Source of the DNA: Trichomonas tenax
Lineage: Eukaryota; Parabasalia; Trichomonadida; Trichomonadidae
Direction: 5' to 3'
DNA: 40,688 bases
NCBI GenBank assembly: GCA_023091735.1
Contig: JALKBU010000432.1
Location: 1 to 40,688, forward strand
Positions within the stretch are counted from its first letter, which is position 1. Each line of letters begins with the position of its first letter. The translations under genes and the position numbers were made by a program. Positions 1 through 8,759 of the stretch are shown here, piece after piece. The notes beneath the pieces were generated by a model. That model ran no database searches. It was not told where the DNA came from and saw nothing but the letters and a program-made list of their open reading frames with translations.

Positions 1-84
1 CTTAATCCACAAATGATAAAACATGCCGAAATCTTACTGTGAAAACATCACGAAACATTAAATATCATAATTTATGGGCACAAG

Positions 85-101
85 GCGAGCCAAGGGCTCG
101 C
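85..101. repeat. GC-rich perfect stem-loop
   Basis: A 7-bp perfect stem (GCGAGCC/GGCTCGC) closes a 3-nt loop, and outer GGGC/GCCC blocks could lengthen it. It is far more GC-rich than the surroundings and lies just before the tail-collar-like remnant. It may be a structural or regulatory piece of the transposon remnant; its function is unknown. Confidence 0.5.
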
Positions 102-114
102 TGGGCTGCCCCAT

Positions 115-604
115 TTGTGTGTGTGTACTAAAGCAGCAAATGCAAAAATTGAATCACTAATGGCAATTTATCCTGTAGGTTCTATTTACACATCGATGAG
201 TTCAACAAATCCTGCTCACTTATTCGGATTCGGTGAATGGAATCAAATAGTCGATCGCTTCTTATATTGTGATAATTCATCAAATCAAACGGGAGGAAGT
301 CAAAAAGATTTCAGTAAATAACTTATCTGCACATAATCATTATTTCTCTGGTACAACATCAACGGCAGGAGATTATACTCATTCAATCAATAATAGAGGT
401 TATTACGGCTGCGGTTCAGGCAGTAAAGAAACGATTTCACGTTATGATATTTCATCAGATCCCAGAGAATACAACACAGGTTTAATCATTGATCATGCAG
501 GAAGTCACACTCATTCAGTTTACGGAAACACTGTCGATACTGGTTCATGCACTGATTATATGCCACCGTTCATGACTGTTTACGCGTGGTATAGGGTTTA
601 TTAA
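115..604 (+). pseudogene. Phage tail-collar-like protein, frameshifted (Maverick-type cargo?)
   Basis: Two overlapping open frames join into one protein of about 160 residues. The first part carries a YPVGSIYTSM segment followed by NPAHLFGFGEWNQI; the second carries a VNNLSAHNHYF segment, GSHTHS and a C-terminal YMPPFMTVYAWYR. This order (YPVGSIY, then W-Q-I-DRF, then L-x-x-H-x-H, then MPP-x-x-VY-W-R) is typical of phage tail-fibre/tail-collar domains, and such proteins also occur on large eukaryotic DNA transposons and viruses. The frames switch around the five-A run near 304-309, so a 1-base indel (or a sequencing error) has broken the gene. The true 5' end may lie upstream of 115, since no good ATG precedes the conserved segment. 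Followed closely by an HNH-type nuclease remnant on the same strand. Confidence 0.55.
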
Positions 605-647
605 ATAATTTTAAAATTAATTAATTTAATTTTGTATAAGTATATAA

Positions 648-917
648 ATGAGTTTCAATAAAGAAGGTAATGAATGGATTGAGTTAGTGCACGACAACGA
701 TTACGAAATCATGACAGAAGAGCCATTTTCTATTCGCAAGAAATCAACGGGTCGAATCATCGCAGAATGCAACAAAGGCGACTGGTATATTGTCGTTTTC
801 TTAAACAAGAGGAAGTTTTACAAGCACCGAATCATTGCTGAAATGTTTATTCCGAACCCTGATAATTCACCCGAAGTTGATCACATTAGTGGGCGTCCTC
901 TTCGTTCGCGCGTATGA
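648..917 (+). pseudogene. HNH/NUMOD4 endonuclease, truncated in the HNH motif
   Basis: The 89-residue frame starts at ATG 648. It has a NEWIELVHDNDYEIMTEEPF segment like NUMOD4 (W-x-x-I-x-x-x-x-x-Y-x-V/I-S), a beta-rich middle, then HRIIAEMFIPNPDNSPEVDH, which matches the first half of HNH homing-type nucleases (hR-hh-x-x-F-x-x-N-P, then V-x-H). Full-length relatives continue into an N-x-x-x-N-L-x-W segment, which is missing: after VDHISG the frame ends in an unrelated short tail. The break lies around 889-895 and looks like a deletion junction with another gene's 3' end. Such free-standing nucleases are common passengers of large viruses and Maverick-like elements. The active site is incomplete, so it is probably inactive. 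Confidence 0.6.
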
Positions 918-981
918 TACAGAAAATAAACCTCGAAAAATATTTTACAGCAAATCAAAGCACAAGTATCATTTAATTTAA
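889..981 (+). pseudogene. 3' end of an unidentified protein fused by deletion
   Basis: Directly downstream of the HNH break, a different frame reads FVRAYDTENKPRKIFYSKSK and ends at a TAA (979-981). The composition looks coding, and the start coincides with the point where HNH homology stops, so it is probably the 3' end of another element gene brought in by a deletion. I do not recognise the family. It overlaps the 3' end of the convergent gene by 9 bases. Confidence 0.3.
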
Positions 982-1290
982 GCCCCGCCTTTCTCTAAAT
1001 TCTTTTTCTAACTGACTGAGATGCCCAGGAAAACCTCCGCGAAAGTTACCGGCAGGTATAACGTTTACGGGTTCATTCTTTACTTCGGACCTCGGATCCT
1101 CAAGGGCTCTTTGAGCCCGTTCATTATTTGTTTCATTCTTTTCTTCAGTAGTTGTTGTAGGTAATGGAACTTTTCGTTTTCTAACCTGAATGTTTCCATT
1201 TTTGTCTTTCATGACATAATATAATGGATGTTGAATTCCTTTTGCGTCATTAATAATTATCAAGTTTCTTTCAGATCGACTCAAGCTCAT
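973..1290 (-). CDS. Small basic/charged protein of the transposon remnant, unknown function
   Basis: 105 residues from ATG 1290. The N-terminus (MSLSRSERNLIIINDAKGI, then HPLYYVMKDKNG) could fold as a short beta domain. The middle is rich in K, E, T and N (PTTTTEEKNETNNERAQRA) and is probably disordered. The C-terminus has NFRGGFPGHLSQLEKEF. No catalytic motif or signal peptide is visible. It is transcribed divergently from the lysine-rich gene at 1345, with only 54 bp between the two starts, an arrangement typical of compact virus-like elements and unlike the wide spacers elsewhere here. I infer that it is a structural or accessory gene of the same element as the tail-collar and HNH remnants. 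Confidence 0.5.
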   Translation of the reverse strand: MSLSRSERNLIIINDAKGIQHPLYYVMKDKNGNIQVRKRKVPLPTTTTEEKNETNNERAQRALEDPRSEVKNEPVNVIPAGNFRGGFPGHLSQLEKEFRERRGLN

Positions 1291-1344
1291 ATTTAATCTG
1301 AGTTAAAAAATAATTTTTTTTAATTTTTTATCCCATAATAAATC
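1291..1344. promoter_or_regulatory. Divergent intergenic promoter region
   Basis: This 54-bp, very AT-rich spacer lies between two divergent start codons and must hold both promoters if the genes are expressed. It has long T runs and no clear Initiator (TCA-type) match. Confidence 0.35.
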
Positions 1345-1635
1345 ATGGATTGCGAACAATCTCGGGCACAGAGTGCCTTGACAGACATCGAAGCTCTTAA
1401 ATCATCTTTGAAGGAAGAAATATTAAACGAACTCAAAGCAACACAGAAGCCAAAGAAGAATAAAAAGTCTGAAGAAAAGACAGATGCAGGATTTACTCCT
1501 ACAGAAGAAAAACGAGTTAAGCCTAAACGTAAATGCACTGAAAAGCAGTTAGCAGCTCTTGCAGCAGGAAGACAAAAGAATCCGAGATGGATTGCAAAAA
1601 GAATGAAGGAAGAAGCAAAGAAGAAGACTGAATAA
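1345..1635 (+). CDS. Small lysine-rich protein, unknown function
   Basis: 96 residues from ATG 1345. Residues 1-35 form an acidic amphipathic helix (SALTDIEALKSSLKEEILNE). The rest is strongly basic (KPKKNKKSEEK, VKPKRKCTEKQLAALAAGR, then RWIAKRMKEEAKKK). The KRKCTEKQLAALAAGR stretch resembles a short DNA-binding or packaging helix. Such Lys/Arg-rich small proteins are common in large DNA transposons and viruses (condensation or core proteins), which fits the neighbouring remnant genes; this role is inferred from composition only. The frame is intact, with a TAA stop. Confidence 0.5.
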   Translation: MDCEQSRAQSALTDIEALKSSLKEEILNELKATQKPKKNKKSEEKTDAGFTPTEEKRVKPKRKCTEKQLAALAAGRQKNPRWIAKRMKEEAKKKTE

Positions 1636-1925
1636 AACATTTTTTACATTATTTTTGTCATAAATGACATTTCGGGTGAGTTTTCAAGTGAGATCTCGGC
1701 GAATAGTACCCGGCGAAGCTCCCTTCACCTTAACATAGTTTTAAGTCACAAATTCTATGACTAATGGAAAAATAAATTATATCATATATTTAAAATAAAA
1801 AATTAACGTTGATTTTGAAATTTATGAAATCTTTAATTCCCTATAAAGGAGCGATGGCTCTTTTTAAGAGCTTGATATTTAAAAAAGTCATAAGATTTTA
1901 AATATACACATCATGATATCATTTT
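1636..1925. other. Spacer with a GC-richer patch, probable edge of the transposon remnant
   Basis: No gene is seen. The stretch 1670-1730 (TTTCGGGTGAG through CGGCGAAGCTCCC) is GC-richer than the rest and may be the outer edge of the left-hand element. From 1740 the sequence returns to plain AT-rich spacer. Confidence 0.3.
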
Positions 1926-1934
1926 TTTCGACAT

Positions 1935-2346
1935 TTGAACGGTAAGTGTCACCTTGCCAATTTTTCATTACTAACTATGTTCGAAGAAGGAAAAATTGCG
2001 CACGGATTGCTTGTTTATCTCAACGATGATCTTCCAATCGGAGAAATATGCTGGCGTATCGAAGAAGACGAAAATAACACCAACATTCACAAATTATATT
2101 TAATGACAATTGGAGCATTACTCAAATACAAGCGTCGCGGCATTGCAAGATCTCTTCAAGCATATTATCGAAACAAATAAGGATGTTGACGAAATATATC
2201 TTCATGTTTTATATAATAATGAAGCAGCAATGAAGTTCTACACAAAATTCGGTTTCACACAAAAGGATTTCTTACCATGTTACTATAAGGCCCTCAAAGT
2301 TGGTGATGCTTACATATATAGCATGCCAGGAGCTAAAGCTACGTGA
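1935..2346 (+). pseudogene. N-alpha-acetyltransferase NAA50-like (GNAT), frameshifted
   Basis: The pieces read as one GNAT protein. LPIFHY near 1955-1970 resembles the FPV-x-Y of NAA50. Next comes MFEEGKIAHGLLVYLNDDLP, then IGEICWRI, LYLMTIGALLKYKRRGIARS (the acetyl-CoA loop, Q/R-R-x-G-I-G, here KRRGIA) and, in another frame, EIYLHVLYNNEAAMKFYTKF and YYK, which match the NAA50 signature (IYLHVQ-x-N-E-x-A-x-x-FY-x-K-FGF, then NYY). The frame shifts once near 2145-2160 and once near 1970-1978, where a TAA also lies. The family acetylates protein N-termini in the NatE complex. The N-terminal part is missing or too decayed to see. The alternative, an unknown short intron, is unlikely because the second break lies inside the continuous helix after the acetyl-CoA loop. 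Confidence 0.65.
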
Positions 2347-2761
2347 TTTGTTGTATGTTGATGATTATAAAATAATGTAAGTTTTTATATTTCTCTGTTT
2401 TGATCACCAAAAGCAAATTTTGCATGTCAGATAATCTATATTTTGTGATATTTACACAACAAATTGACCATTTTCGTCAAATTTTTATAAAATCAACTTT
2501 TCGACATGATTTTTAACTGTACGTCTATTAGTTAAAAGTAAAATAGTTATAACATTTAGCTGGGCCTTGCAAATTCGCTTAGCATTAATTATATACCCAG
2601 TTTTTCTACATATTTTGCTTATATTTTTTATATGTGTTTGTTGATTGTGATTGAAGCTACTATTGAATAAATGAGAGAAAAAGAGCAAAACACACTTATT
2701 ATTTTCCTATTAAAACAAACAGGGAATCTCAACAATGGAAAATAAAATGACAGAAAAATAA
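2347..2761. other. AT-rich spacer upstream of ORC5
   Basis: I see no gene, repeat or RNA structure here. It presumably includes the ORC5 promoter, but no clear Initiator match stands out. Confidence 0.4.
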
Positions 2762-3868
2762 ATGGCACAAATTCCATTATGTCGCGAAAACCAATACAAT
2801 GAGATCATTTCCGCATTGTCTGCAGGAATCCGTCTCATTGTAATATCCGGACCAACTTCTTCCGGCAAAACATCGACAATTCAATCGATTTGCAAACGTG
2901 ACGATTTAAATATCAATAAATCTCATATATTTTGCGAAACAGACATGGAACCAGGTGCCTTTTATACTAAGTTAGCGTCTGGTTTTGCTGATAAAGAAAG
3001 AAAACCAAGATCTTTCCAACAGTTTATCGAATTTTTCGATACTGCTGCTCCAACAGTCATATTCATCGATTCGTTCGATCTTCTCGGCGAACTTGGCAAG
3101 CAATTATTTGCAACGTTTAAGTCTGCTGTTGAAGGAAACTTATTGCCGAGCTTTTCTTTCGTTTTCAGCTCAAGAGTATCGCCAATTAATTTCACAAGCG
3201 ATCCTCTTGCAGTTTTCAACATTGATTTCACACCGTATTCAGATTCAGAAATTATGCAAATCGTTCGCGCTTCAGGCAAAAATACAGACTCAGACGAGTT
3301 TGCTGAATACCTGGAGAAAGTAATTCAAGTATCTCGTCCACTTACTCACGATATTCGCGACATTATTTATATAACGTTCAAATTAGAGAAATCAGAAGTT
3401 AGACCAGAGGATAAGTTGTTCCCCAAGATTGTGTTAAACGAACTACGCTCAATTCGTGATAGCATTCAGTCTCGAATTGTTGATTTACCAAGAATCGGCT
3501 GCTTACTTTTAGTTGCCGCATTCATTGCCTCAAAGACTTCATCGCTATCAGACATTGCTCACTTAACACGCGCTTCGAAGCGTGGAAGAAAACAAAAAAC
3601 ATATTCACAGCCACACGAATGCGTTAGCCTTGGACGCATTATGGCTATCTCTAAGGCTCTTGATTTCCATCATTGCGACAACTTTGATTTCGACTATGCG
3701 GCTTATATTCAATTACAAAATCTTCAAACTCTTCATTTATTCGAAATCAGAGGCGATATTAGACATGATCCAAAGATTAAGTGTCTTGCTACAGAAGATG
3801 AGGTCAAATCTGTTGGTCTCAATGTTGAAATTGATGTTCAATATTATATTACAGATGATAGCAACTAA
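2762..3868 (+). CDS. ORC5: Origin recognition complex subunit 5
   Basis: 368 residues from ATG 2762. The start PLCRENQYNEI matches the VLCRESQ opening of ORC5. Walker A is GPTSSGKT (residues 30-37) and Walker B is VIFID (about 99-103), where the D is followed by S instead of E, as expected for ORC5, which binds but does not effectively hydrolyse ATP. The C-terminal half has LLLVAAFIASKTS, then RGRKQKT and CVSLGRIMAISKAL, matching the ORC5 block LIAAYLASYNP, KK/GRKKT, F-x-L-x-R-LLAI (winged-helix region), then LQNLQTLHLFE. The length is slightly below animal ORC5 (about 435). The protein would act in the nucleus as part of ORC at replication origins. It stands alone, and the next gene is convergent. 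Confidence 0.85.
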   Translation: MAQIPLCRENQYNEIISALSAGIRLIVISGPTSSGKTSTIQSICKRDDLNINKSHIFCETDMEPGAFYTKLASGFADKERKPRSFQQFIEFFDTAAPTVIFIDSFDLLGELGKQLFATFKSAVEGNLLPSFSFVFSSRVSPINFTSDPLAVFNIDFTPYSDSEIMQIVRASGKNTDSDEFAEYLEKVIQVSRPLTHDIRDIIYITFKLEKSEVRPEDKLFPKIVLNELRSIRDSIQSRIVDLPRIGCLLLVAAFIASKTSSLSDIAHLTRASKRGRKQKTYSQPHECVSLGRIMAISKALDFHHCDNFDFDYAAYIQLQNLQTLHLFEIRGDIRHDPKIKCLATEDEVKSVGLNVEIDVQYYITDDSN

Positions 3869-3937
3869 GTTATTCTATTTTGTTAAGTCAATGTAAATTA
3901 ACAATTATTTAGTAAAAAAGTTAGGTATTTATTGATA

Positions 3938-4714
3938 TCAGTGTGGAAGAATTGATAATAATGCAATCAAATTGCTAGTTTTGACTTCAAGCTTTAGAAG
4001 ATTAGCGTAAAGAAGCTCGCATTCTTCAAATGATTGCTTTTGAGCGTTATTAATCAAGTTTGTTGATAATCGAATCAAAAGATCAATTGCAGCATCGTTT
4101 TCTTTGAACTTCTCAACAGAATTCGATATAGATTCAATAGTACCTATTTGAACAATGGAATTTGCAATGAAATTGTTCAATGAAACGTTGTTCAAGAAAG
4201 ATATCGCTTCTCGTGTGTCAATTCCAAAAGATTCTGACGAATCGATTACATTCTTAGCATTGGAGCAGAGTTGACCAACAATTGTCGTATTTTCACTAAT
4301 GAAAGCTTCTCTGAATTCAGAATTTGCACAAATATTGGTAAGGATTCCAAAGCAAGCTGCAATTACATTATGATTCATTTCTGAAGCAAGGTATTCGAAT
4401 ACAGTCTCGCGTACTTCATAGATTTCTTTATGATTTGTTTCAAATCTGCTCAATTCCCAAACAGCTTGAAGAATGGCAACTTTGAACTCTTCTTCTTCAT
4501 TGACAATATCATTTGCAATGCATTTTATCCATTGCTCTTCCTTGTAAACATCTTCTTTCAGTTTTTTGTTATCATCTTGAGCTTTGATGAGCTCTGCGTC
4601 CAGTTTCGCCTTATGCTGTTGCACGAGTTCTCTAAACTTCATCACCTGAAGGAGCAACTCCTGTGAGCACTCTTTTGTTTCGTGTAATTGATCAAGAAAT
4701 GGAATTTCGAGCAT
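3938..4714 (-). CDS. Coiled-coil plus ARM-like helical protein, unknown
   Basis: 258 residues; the first ATG is at 4714. Residues 1-70 are a coiled coil (LHETKECSQELLLQVMKF through LDAELIKAQDDNKKLKEDVY). The rest is a chain of helices resembling armadillo/HEAT repeats: AILQAVWELSRFETNHKEI, VFEYLASEMNHNVIAACFGI then LTNICANSEFREAF, and AISFLNNVSLNNFIANSIV. No enzyme motif, signal peptide or membrane segment is seen, so a cytosolic or nuclear scaffold is likely. The overall plan (N-terminal coiled coil, C-terminal ARM) recalls metazoan HSF2BP, but I see no diagnostic residue and do not assign it. It is convergent with ORC5, and a good Initiator-like motif lies upstream. Confidence 0.6.
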   Translation of the reverse strand: MLEIPFLDQLHETKECSQELLLQVMKFRELVQQHKAKLDAELIKAQDDNKKLKEDVYKEEQWIKCIANDIVNEEEEFKVAILQAVWELSRFETNHKEIYEVRETVFEYLASEMNHNVIAACFGILTNICANSEFREAFISENTTIVGQLCSNAKNVIDSSESFGIDTREAISFLNNVSLNNFIANSIVQIGTIESISNSVEKFKENDAAIDLLIRLSTNLINNAQKQSFEECELLYANLLKLEVKTSNLIALLSILPH

Positions 4715-4743
4715 CAAAAATAAAATTAATTAATTTTGATGTA

Positions 4744-4754
4744 CCAAAAAGTGA
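4744..4754 (-). promoter_or_regulatory. Initiator-like TCACTTTTTGG
   Basis: On the minus strand, TCACTTTTTGG lies about 38 nt upstream of the ATG at 4714. Trichomonad genes usually start transcription at an Initiator of the type TCA-Y-T-W-Y-TCATTA close to the start codon. The same TCACTTTTT core occurs at a similar distance (41 nt) before the gene at 23974-25176. Confidence 0.4.
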
Positions 4755-5508
4755 CACTTTTCATCTTTCGTCTTTTTAAGCACAAAACAAACTATATCAA
4801 GAATATCTATTTCTATAATATTTCAAAGCAAGATCTATATAATCATTTTATATGATCAGCACTTGTTGTTTCATTGAACAATAAAAAATTACATTCATCT
4901 CTTAGAATTCAACCCAGTTTCAAGACATCAATCAGCAAATTGATAGTCACAACTTTATCCTATAAAAGCATGTCTAATCATTCAACAAAATTTTATCAAT
5001 TGAAATCATTTTGGACTTTTGACACTTAAAACACGAAAATTATATACACTAAGCGTTTACATTCGATGCCTACTATTCAAAATGAAATATATATTTCATG
5101 TTCAAATATCTTAGGAAATGAAGCATTTGTAGTTCACTTATTCCATTGCATCATTGTCTTGGATGCAGTGAATTAGAAATATTTAATTTGCGAAGATATT
5201 TGATTTTGATGAACACATTTTATGCTTATGAAGTGATTCATCATGTTTAGAACGCAAGAAATTCGTCAATGGAGTCGCTAAAAACCATGAGCAGCACATG
5301 ACTTACTGTCACTGTTTTTTAGGCTATTTTATGGATTTGACGCTAGCCTCTCAATTTTACATTTGAAAAATTTTGGGACCATCAGACAGCCCGCATTACT
5401 ATAATGCTAGAAATGACACTTTTAGGCCATTTGAATTTTTTGACATTTTGTTTTGAGTAGGCCATAAAGTTACAAACTCTCATTGAGTTTTCAACATTTT
5501 CATTGTAT
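4755..5508. other. Gene-free spacer
   Basis: Very AT-rich sequence with no open frame worth calling. I see no clear repeats here; foldback elements begin at its right edge. Confidence 0.4.
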
Positions 5509-5608
5509 AAACTACATTTTTAAATCTAGGTACTCTACGGGCGTGTTCCTCACAATATTGAGCCCCTTGAAAAATTGAGATGAGTACCTAGATTAAAAAA
5601 TGTAGTTT
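5509..5608. repeat. 100-bp foldback element
   Basis: Twenty-seven-base arms at 5509-5535 and 5582-5608 are inverted copies (AAACTACATTTTTAAATCTA then GGTACTC, and its complement), with one indel-like difference. The loop carries CTACGGGCGTGTTCC then CAATATTGAG. The same left arm and loop recur inverted at 6298-6354, so this is a dispersed MITE-like family. Confidence 0.7.
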
Positions 5609-5616
5609 AACATGTT

Positions 5617-5936
5617 GGGTATAATAAAAGGTCACGAAAAAGCGACTTGTTTACATGGCAAATGCATTTCATTTTGACATGTAAAATTGGTTAGCTAATT
5701 AGAATCTGTATTTATAAAGTTCAATTAAACTTGTTATAGCATCTGAAAATTTTATTAGAGAATCTATCAAGCTTGTTAAAGCGTCTACTCAGCTTGTTAG
5801 AGAGTATATCAAGCTTGTTAGAGCGTCTATCAAGCTTAATAGAACACCCTTTGTTAAAATGGCAGACTTTACATGTCAAAACACATTTCTAACTGCCATG
5901 TAAACACGTCGCTTTTCATGACTCTTTATTATACCC
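5617..5936. mobile_element. 320-bp MITE with about 70-bp terminal inverted repeats
   Basis: The ends GGGTATAATAAA (5617-5628) and TTTATTATACCC (5925-5936) are perfect inverted copies, and the similarity continues inward for about 70 bp through GTCACGAAAAAGCGAC, TTTACATGGCA and TTTTGACATGTAAA. No coding capacity; a 21-bp tandem repeat fills the centre. It sits between inverted copies of the 5509 family, so it may be nested in or next to that element. No clear target-site duplication is seen. Confidence 0.75.
5730..5834. repeat. 21-bp tandem repeat, five units
   Basis: Five consecutive 21-base units (5730-5750, 5751-5771, 5772-5792, 5793-5813, 5814-5834) approximate CTTGTTAGAGCGTCTATCAAG, with a partial sixth. 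The last units are the most alike. The repeat lies in the centre of the 320-bp MITE. Confidence 0.75.
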
Positions 5937-6297
5937 TACATTTTCATTGTATAACATTTCTATATTTTAAGTTTGAAACACGAACTTAATTAAAACACGT
6001 TATTTAAAAAACGGTACGCTGCTTTAAATATAAGCTCTATATCATATATGCTGCCGACTGATCATGAAATTAGGCTGTTTTCGAATAGTGTCAGCTTTAC
6101 GCAAAACTTAAATTTCAATAAAACATAGATAAATGGTATAATGTTGAAATTATGCAAAAAGGAATCAACCTATGCTATAAATTATGGAAGAATTAATATT
6201 TGTGTAATTGGAGTTCAGTGTTACACATATAATGGGGGTAAATCAGCTGGCCTGAAAGCCAAGCTGGCGATTAAATATGTGAGATAATTTGACAAGC

Positions 6298-6354
6298 CCC
6301 CTCAATATTGTGAGGAACACGCCCGTAGAGAACCTAAATTAAAAAATGTAGTTT
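6298..6354. repeat. Inverted copy of the 5509 repeat end
   Basis: This is the reverse complement of 5509-5565, including CTCAATATTGTGAGGAACAC, GCCCGTAGAG and AAAAAATGTAGTTTA. It makes the whole 5509-6354 block look like an 846-bp element with long terminal inverted repeats, or two related foldback copies on either side of the 320-bp MITE. The 360 bp between 5937 and 6297 hold no gene. Confidence 0.65.
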
Positions 6355-6444
6355 ATAGCTCGATGGAAGTTGGTTTATTCATGTTTTATCGACGTGATAC
6401 TATGTTCAGCTCTCGATGATGCCATTTTTAAACAAATTTTGTTA

Positions 6445-6781
6445 GGGATCCGCTCTCCGGCCAAAAATCATCTCAATTTTTGAGAGGATAATGCAGATAA
6501 TCGTTTTTCACAGAATATATATTGATATTTTGTGCAATATCTAAATCGATAAAGACATGTGTAATTTTGTATATGATATCTCCATACATATTCTAATCTT
6601 TCCTTCGTTAATGTTTATCTTCATGTTCATTTGCTTACCACATTTCAAGATGATCTCCGGAATACTACAAAAATTTTGAGATTATGATTAATATTTGTGT
6701 ATTAAACCGGAGTTTGCTTCTAAAACCAAAATAAAATTTATATATTGTGACTATAGATCCTTATTTGGCCGGAGCGGACCC
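6445..6781. mobile_element. 337-bp MITE with TTA target-site duplication
   Basis: The left end GGGATCCGCTCTCCGGCCAA and the right end (complement reads GGGTCCGCTCCGGCCAAA) are inverted copies with a 2-base indel and a base change. TTA flanks both ends (6442-6444 and 6782-6784), consistent with a 3-bp target duplication. No open frame of note. A GC-rich terminus in AT-rich DNA makes the ends easy to trace. Confidence 0.65.
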
Positions 6782-6784
6782 TTA

Positions 6785-8759
6785 AAAAGTGTCAAAAATT
6801 CATAGGTATATTTTCATTGTCTCTGGGCATAAATCAGTTTTGAACTTATGGCAAAGGTCATCAAAACTAATTCTCCACTTAATCCTTTATCAGACTGTGC
6901 TTGAAAATAATAAGTTATCCATAATAACTTAACAGTATATTTTTACATTTAAATCATGTGTTCTATTTTTCAAATTCAATTTCGTTTATGCATAGAACAA
7001 AGCAATGCTTAGTTGCTTCTGGTGTTTATTCATCATTTGACATGATAATCGCAGAAAATCCTATAAAATGGTTTCATATTGCGTGTTACTTTATGGAATA
7101 TCATCTCTATCATGAATGTATTTTAATCGCTTTAATATTTTCTTTAATATATTAATAATAAAAATATCCTTTTTTCAAATCCGTTATTTATTGCATCATC
7201 TATGAAAACTTATAAATTACTATAAAAGGTTGGATTTTAATTTTAAGAACATTCGTAATATTATTCAATTTTTTTAATATTGTTTTGCTTTATTAGCTTC
7301 AAGTAATATAACTAAATTATGGCGTATCTTCAATTGTTTCATTTAAAATGTGCAATTTTTCTGGTTTTGTTGGTGTTACTGATGAAAAATGTGCTTGCAA
7401 ATTATACTATAGGAATATATTGGTATTTATCAATCATGGTATGATATTCTATAACTAGAAATCTTAATAAGGATTCACCAATTTATATAATGAAAGAATC
7501 ATAAAACAAATCTTTGAAATAAACCAATGTATTAAAGGTTTGTGCATAATATCTTGTAGAAGCGTCAATTGTATTGTTGTTTCACTTGGCAATGAAATCA
7601 TACAGATTTTTTTAAAGTCTAAAATGAGTAAAATATTTCAAAAGAAAAAAGTACTTGTTGAAAAATCCTTTCGAATCGATGACGTTTAGTAAAATCCGTT
7701 CCATTGAACCAAGAATAGGTGGGTAATGACCCCAATTGTTGCTATATAATTTGAGAGCTAGCGTCAGAATCAAAAATTAGCCTTTAACCGAAGGACGGTA
7801 TAACTTTTGAGCTATTCTTTAATTTTGCCTGTGTAAAAAGGTAGGTTAAATTTACATGCCAAAATTTTCAAAATCAAATGATTTGTCACAAATTATATCA
7901 ACAAACAGGGCCGAATAAAACTGCGTACAAACAATTCTGGATAATGTGTAGACTACAAAAATCGCAAAATTATTCATAATGTTACAAACATTTCCGCTAA
8001 AATTACAAATTTTTTGAAAAATAGGTATTTCTAAGAATAAAAAAATAATACAAAAATCGAATTAAATTAGAAAAATGTGAAGTGACCTATCGGAATAATG
8101 AAGAAATGTATCAACTCTGGGGGTCAGAACCAGATCAAACATGTATGGGCAAATATAACTCTTATGTGGTGCCATACATAGTTGGAGTGTTAAACATATA
8201 TAGTATCGTTTCATATTTTTCATTAACAATTTGATATCGGCTTATTATTGAGTAAATAGCAATATTTATTATAAATATATCACATGCCAACAACATAGTA
8301 ACATATTACAAATAATACAAGCTCTTATTTGAATAATTGTTCAGTATCTTAATTTAGAAATACAAGAAATCATTGCGGACACGACGATATACATAGATGC
8401 ATGCACATATTACATGTTTTTACTGTGATACACCAACTTATACTCATAGCCTCCCAATGAATTTGCTGAAATTATTGATTAATAGAAATAAAATGTTCAA
8501 AAATAGAAATAGAAATAAAGTATTCAAAAATAAAAACGATGGAAAAATAATTAGTATCATATATACTACTTTATTAATGTAAACAGTGTCAAATAAATTG
8601 TGAAAAAACGTAACTTTTAACCTTATTCACTTTTTAAAATATAGTTTATTATAACATTTACATAATGGTAATGCTAATTTTGCTAATTTTGGTCGCTAAA
8701 AACAAATTTGAGAGCTAAAACACTTCTAATAATGATCGTCCTTTTTTATAAATTTATAA
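6785..8759. other. Two-kilobase gene-free spacer
   Basis: Only short, compositionally biased frames occur (for example 6958-7155 and 8397-8582), without codon structure or motifs. A TCACTTTTTAAAA match at 8627 recalls the trichomonad Initiator but lies 133 nt from the next ATG. I see no RNA gene. Confidence 0.4.

Noticed and set aside
1965..1980. ACTAAC in the NAA50-like remnant as an intron branch point
   Set aside because: It is not followed by ACACAG, no proper 5' site precedes it, and a second frame break lies 170 bp further on.
6958..7155. 65-codon frame in the 2-kb spacer
   Set aside because: Biased composition (F, I, Y, S), no motif, no codon structure and no homologous feel.
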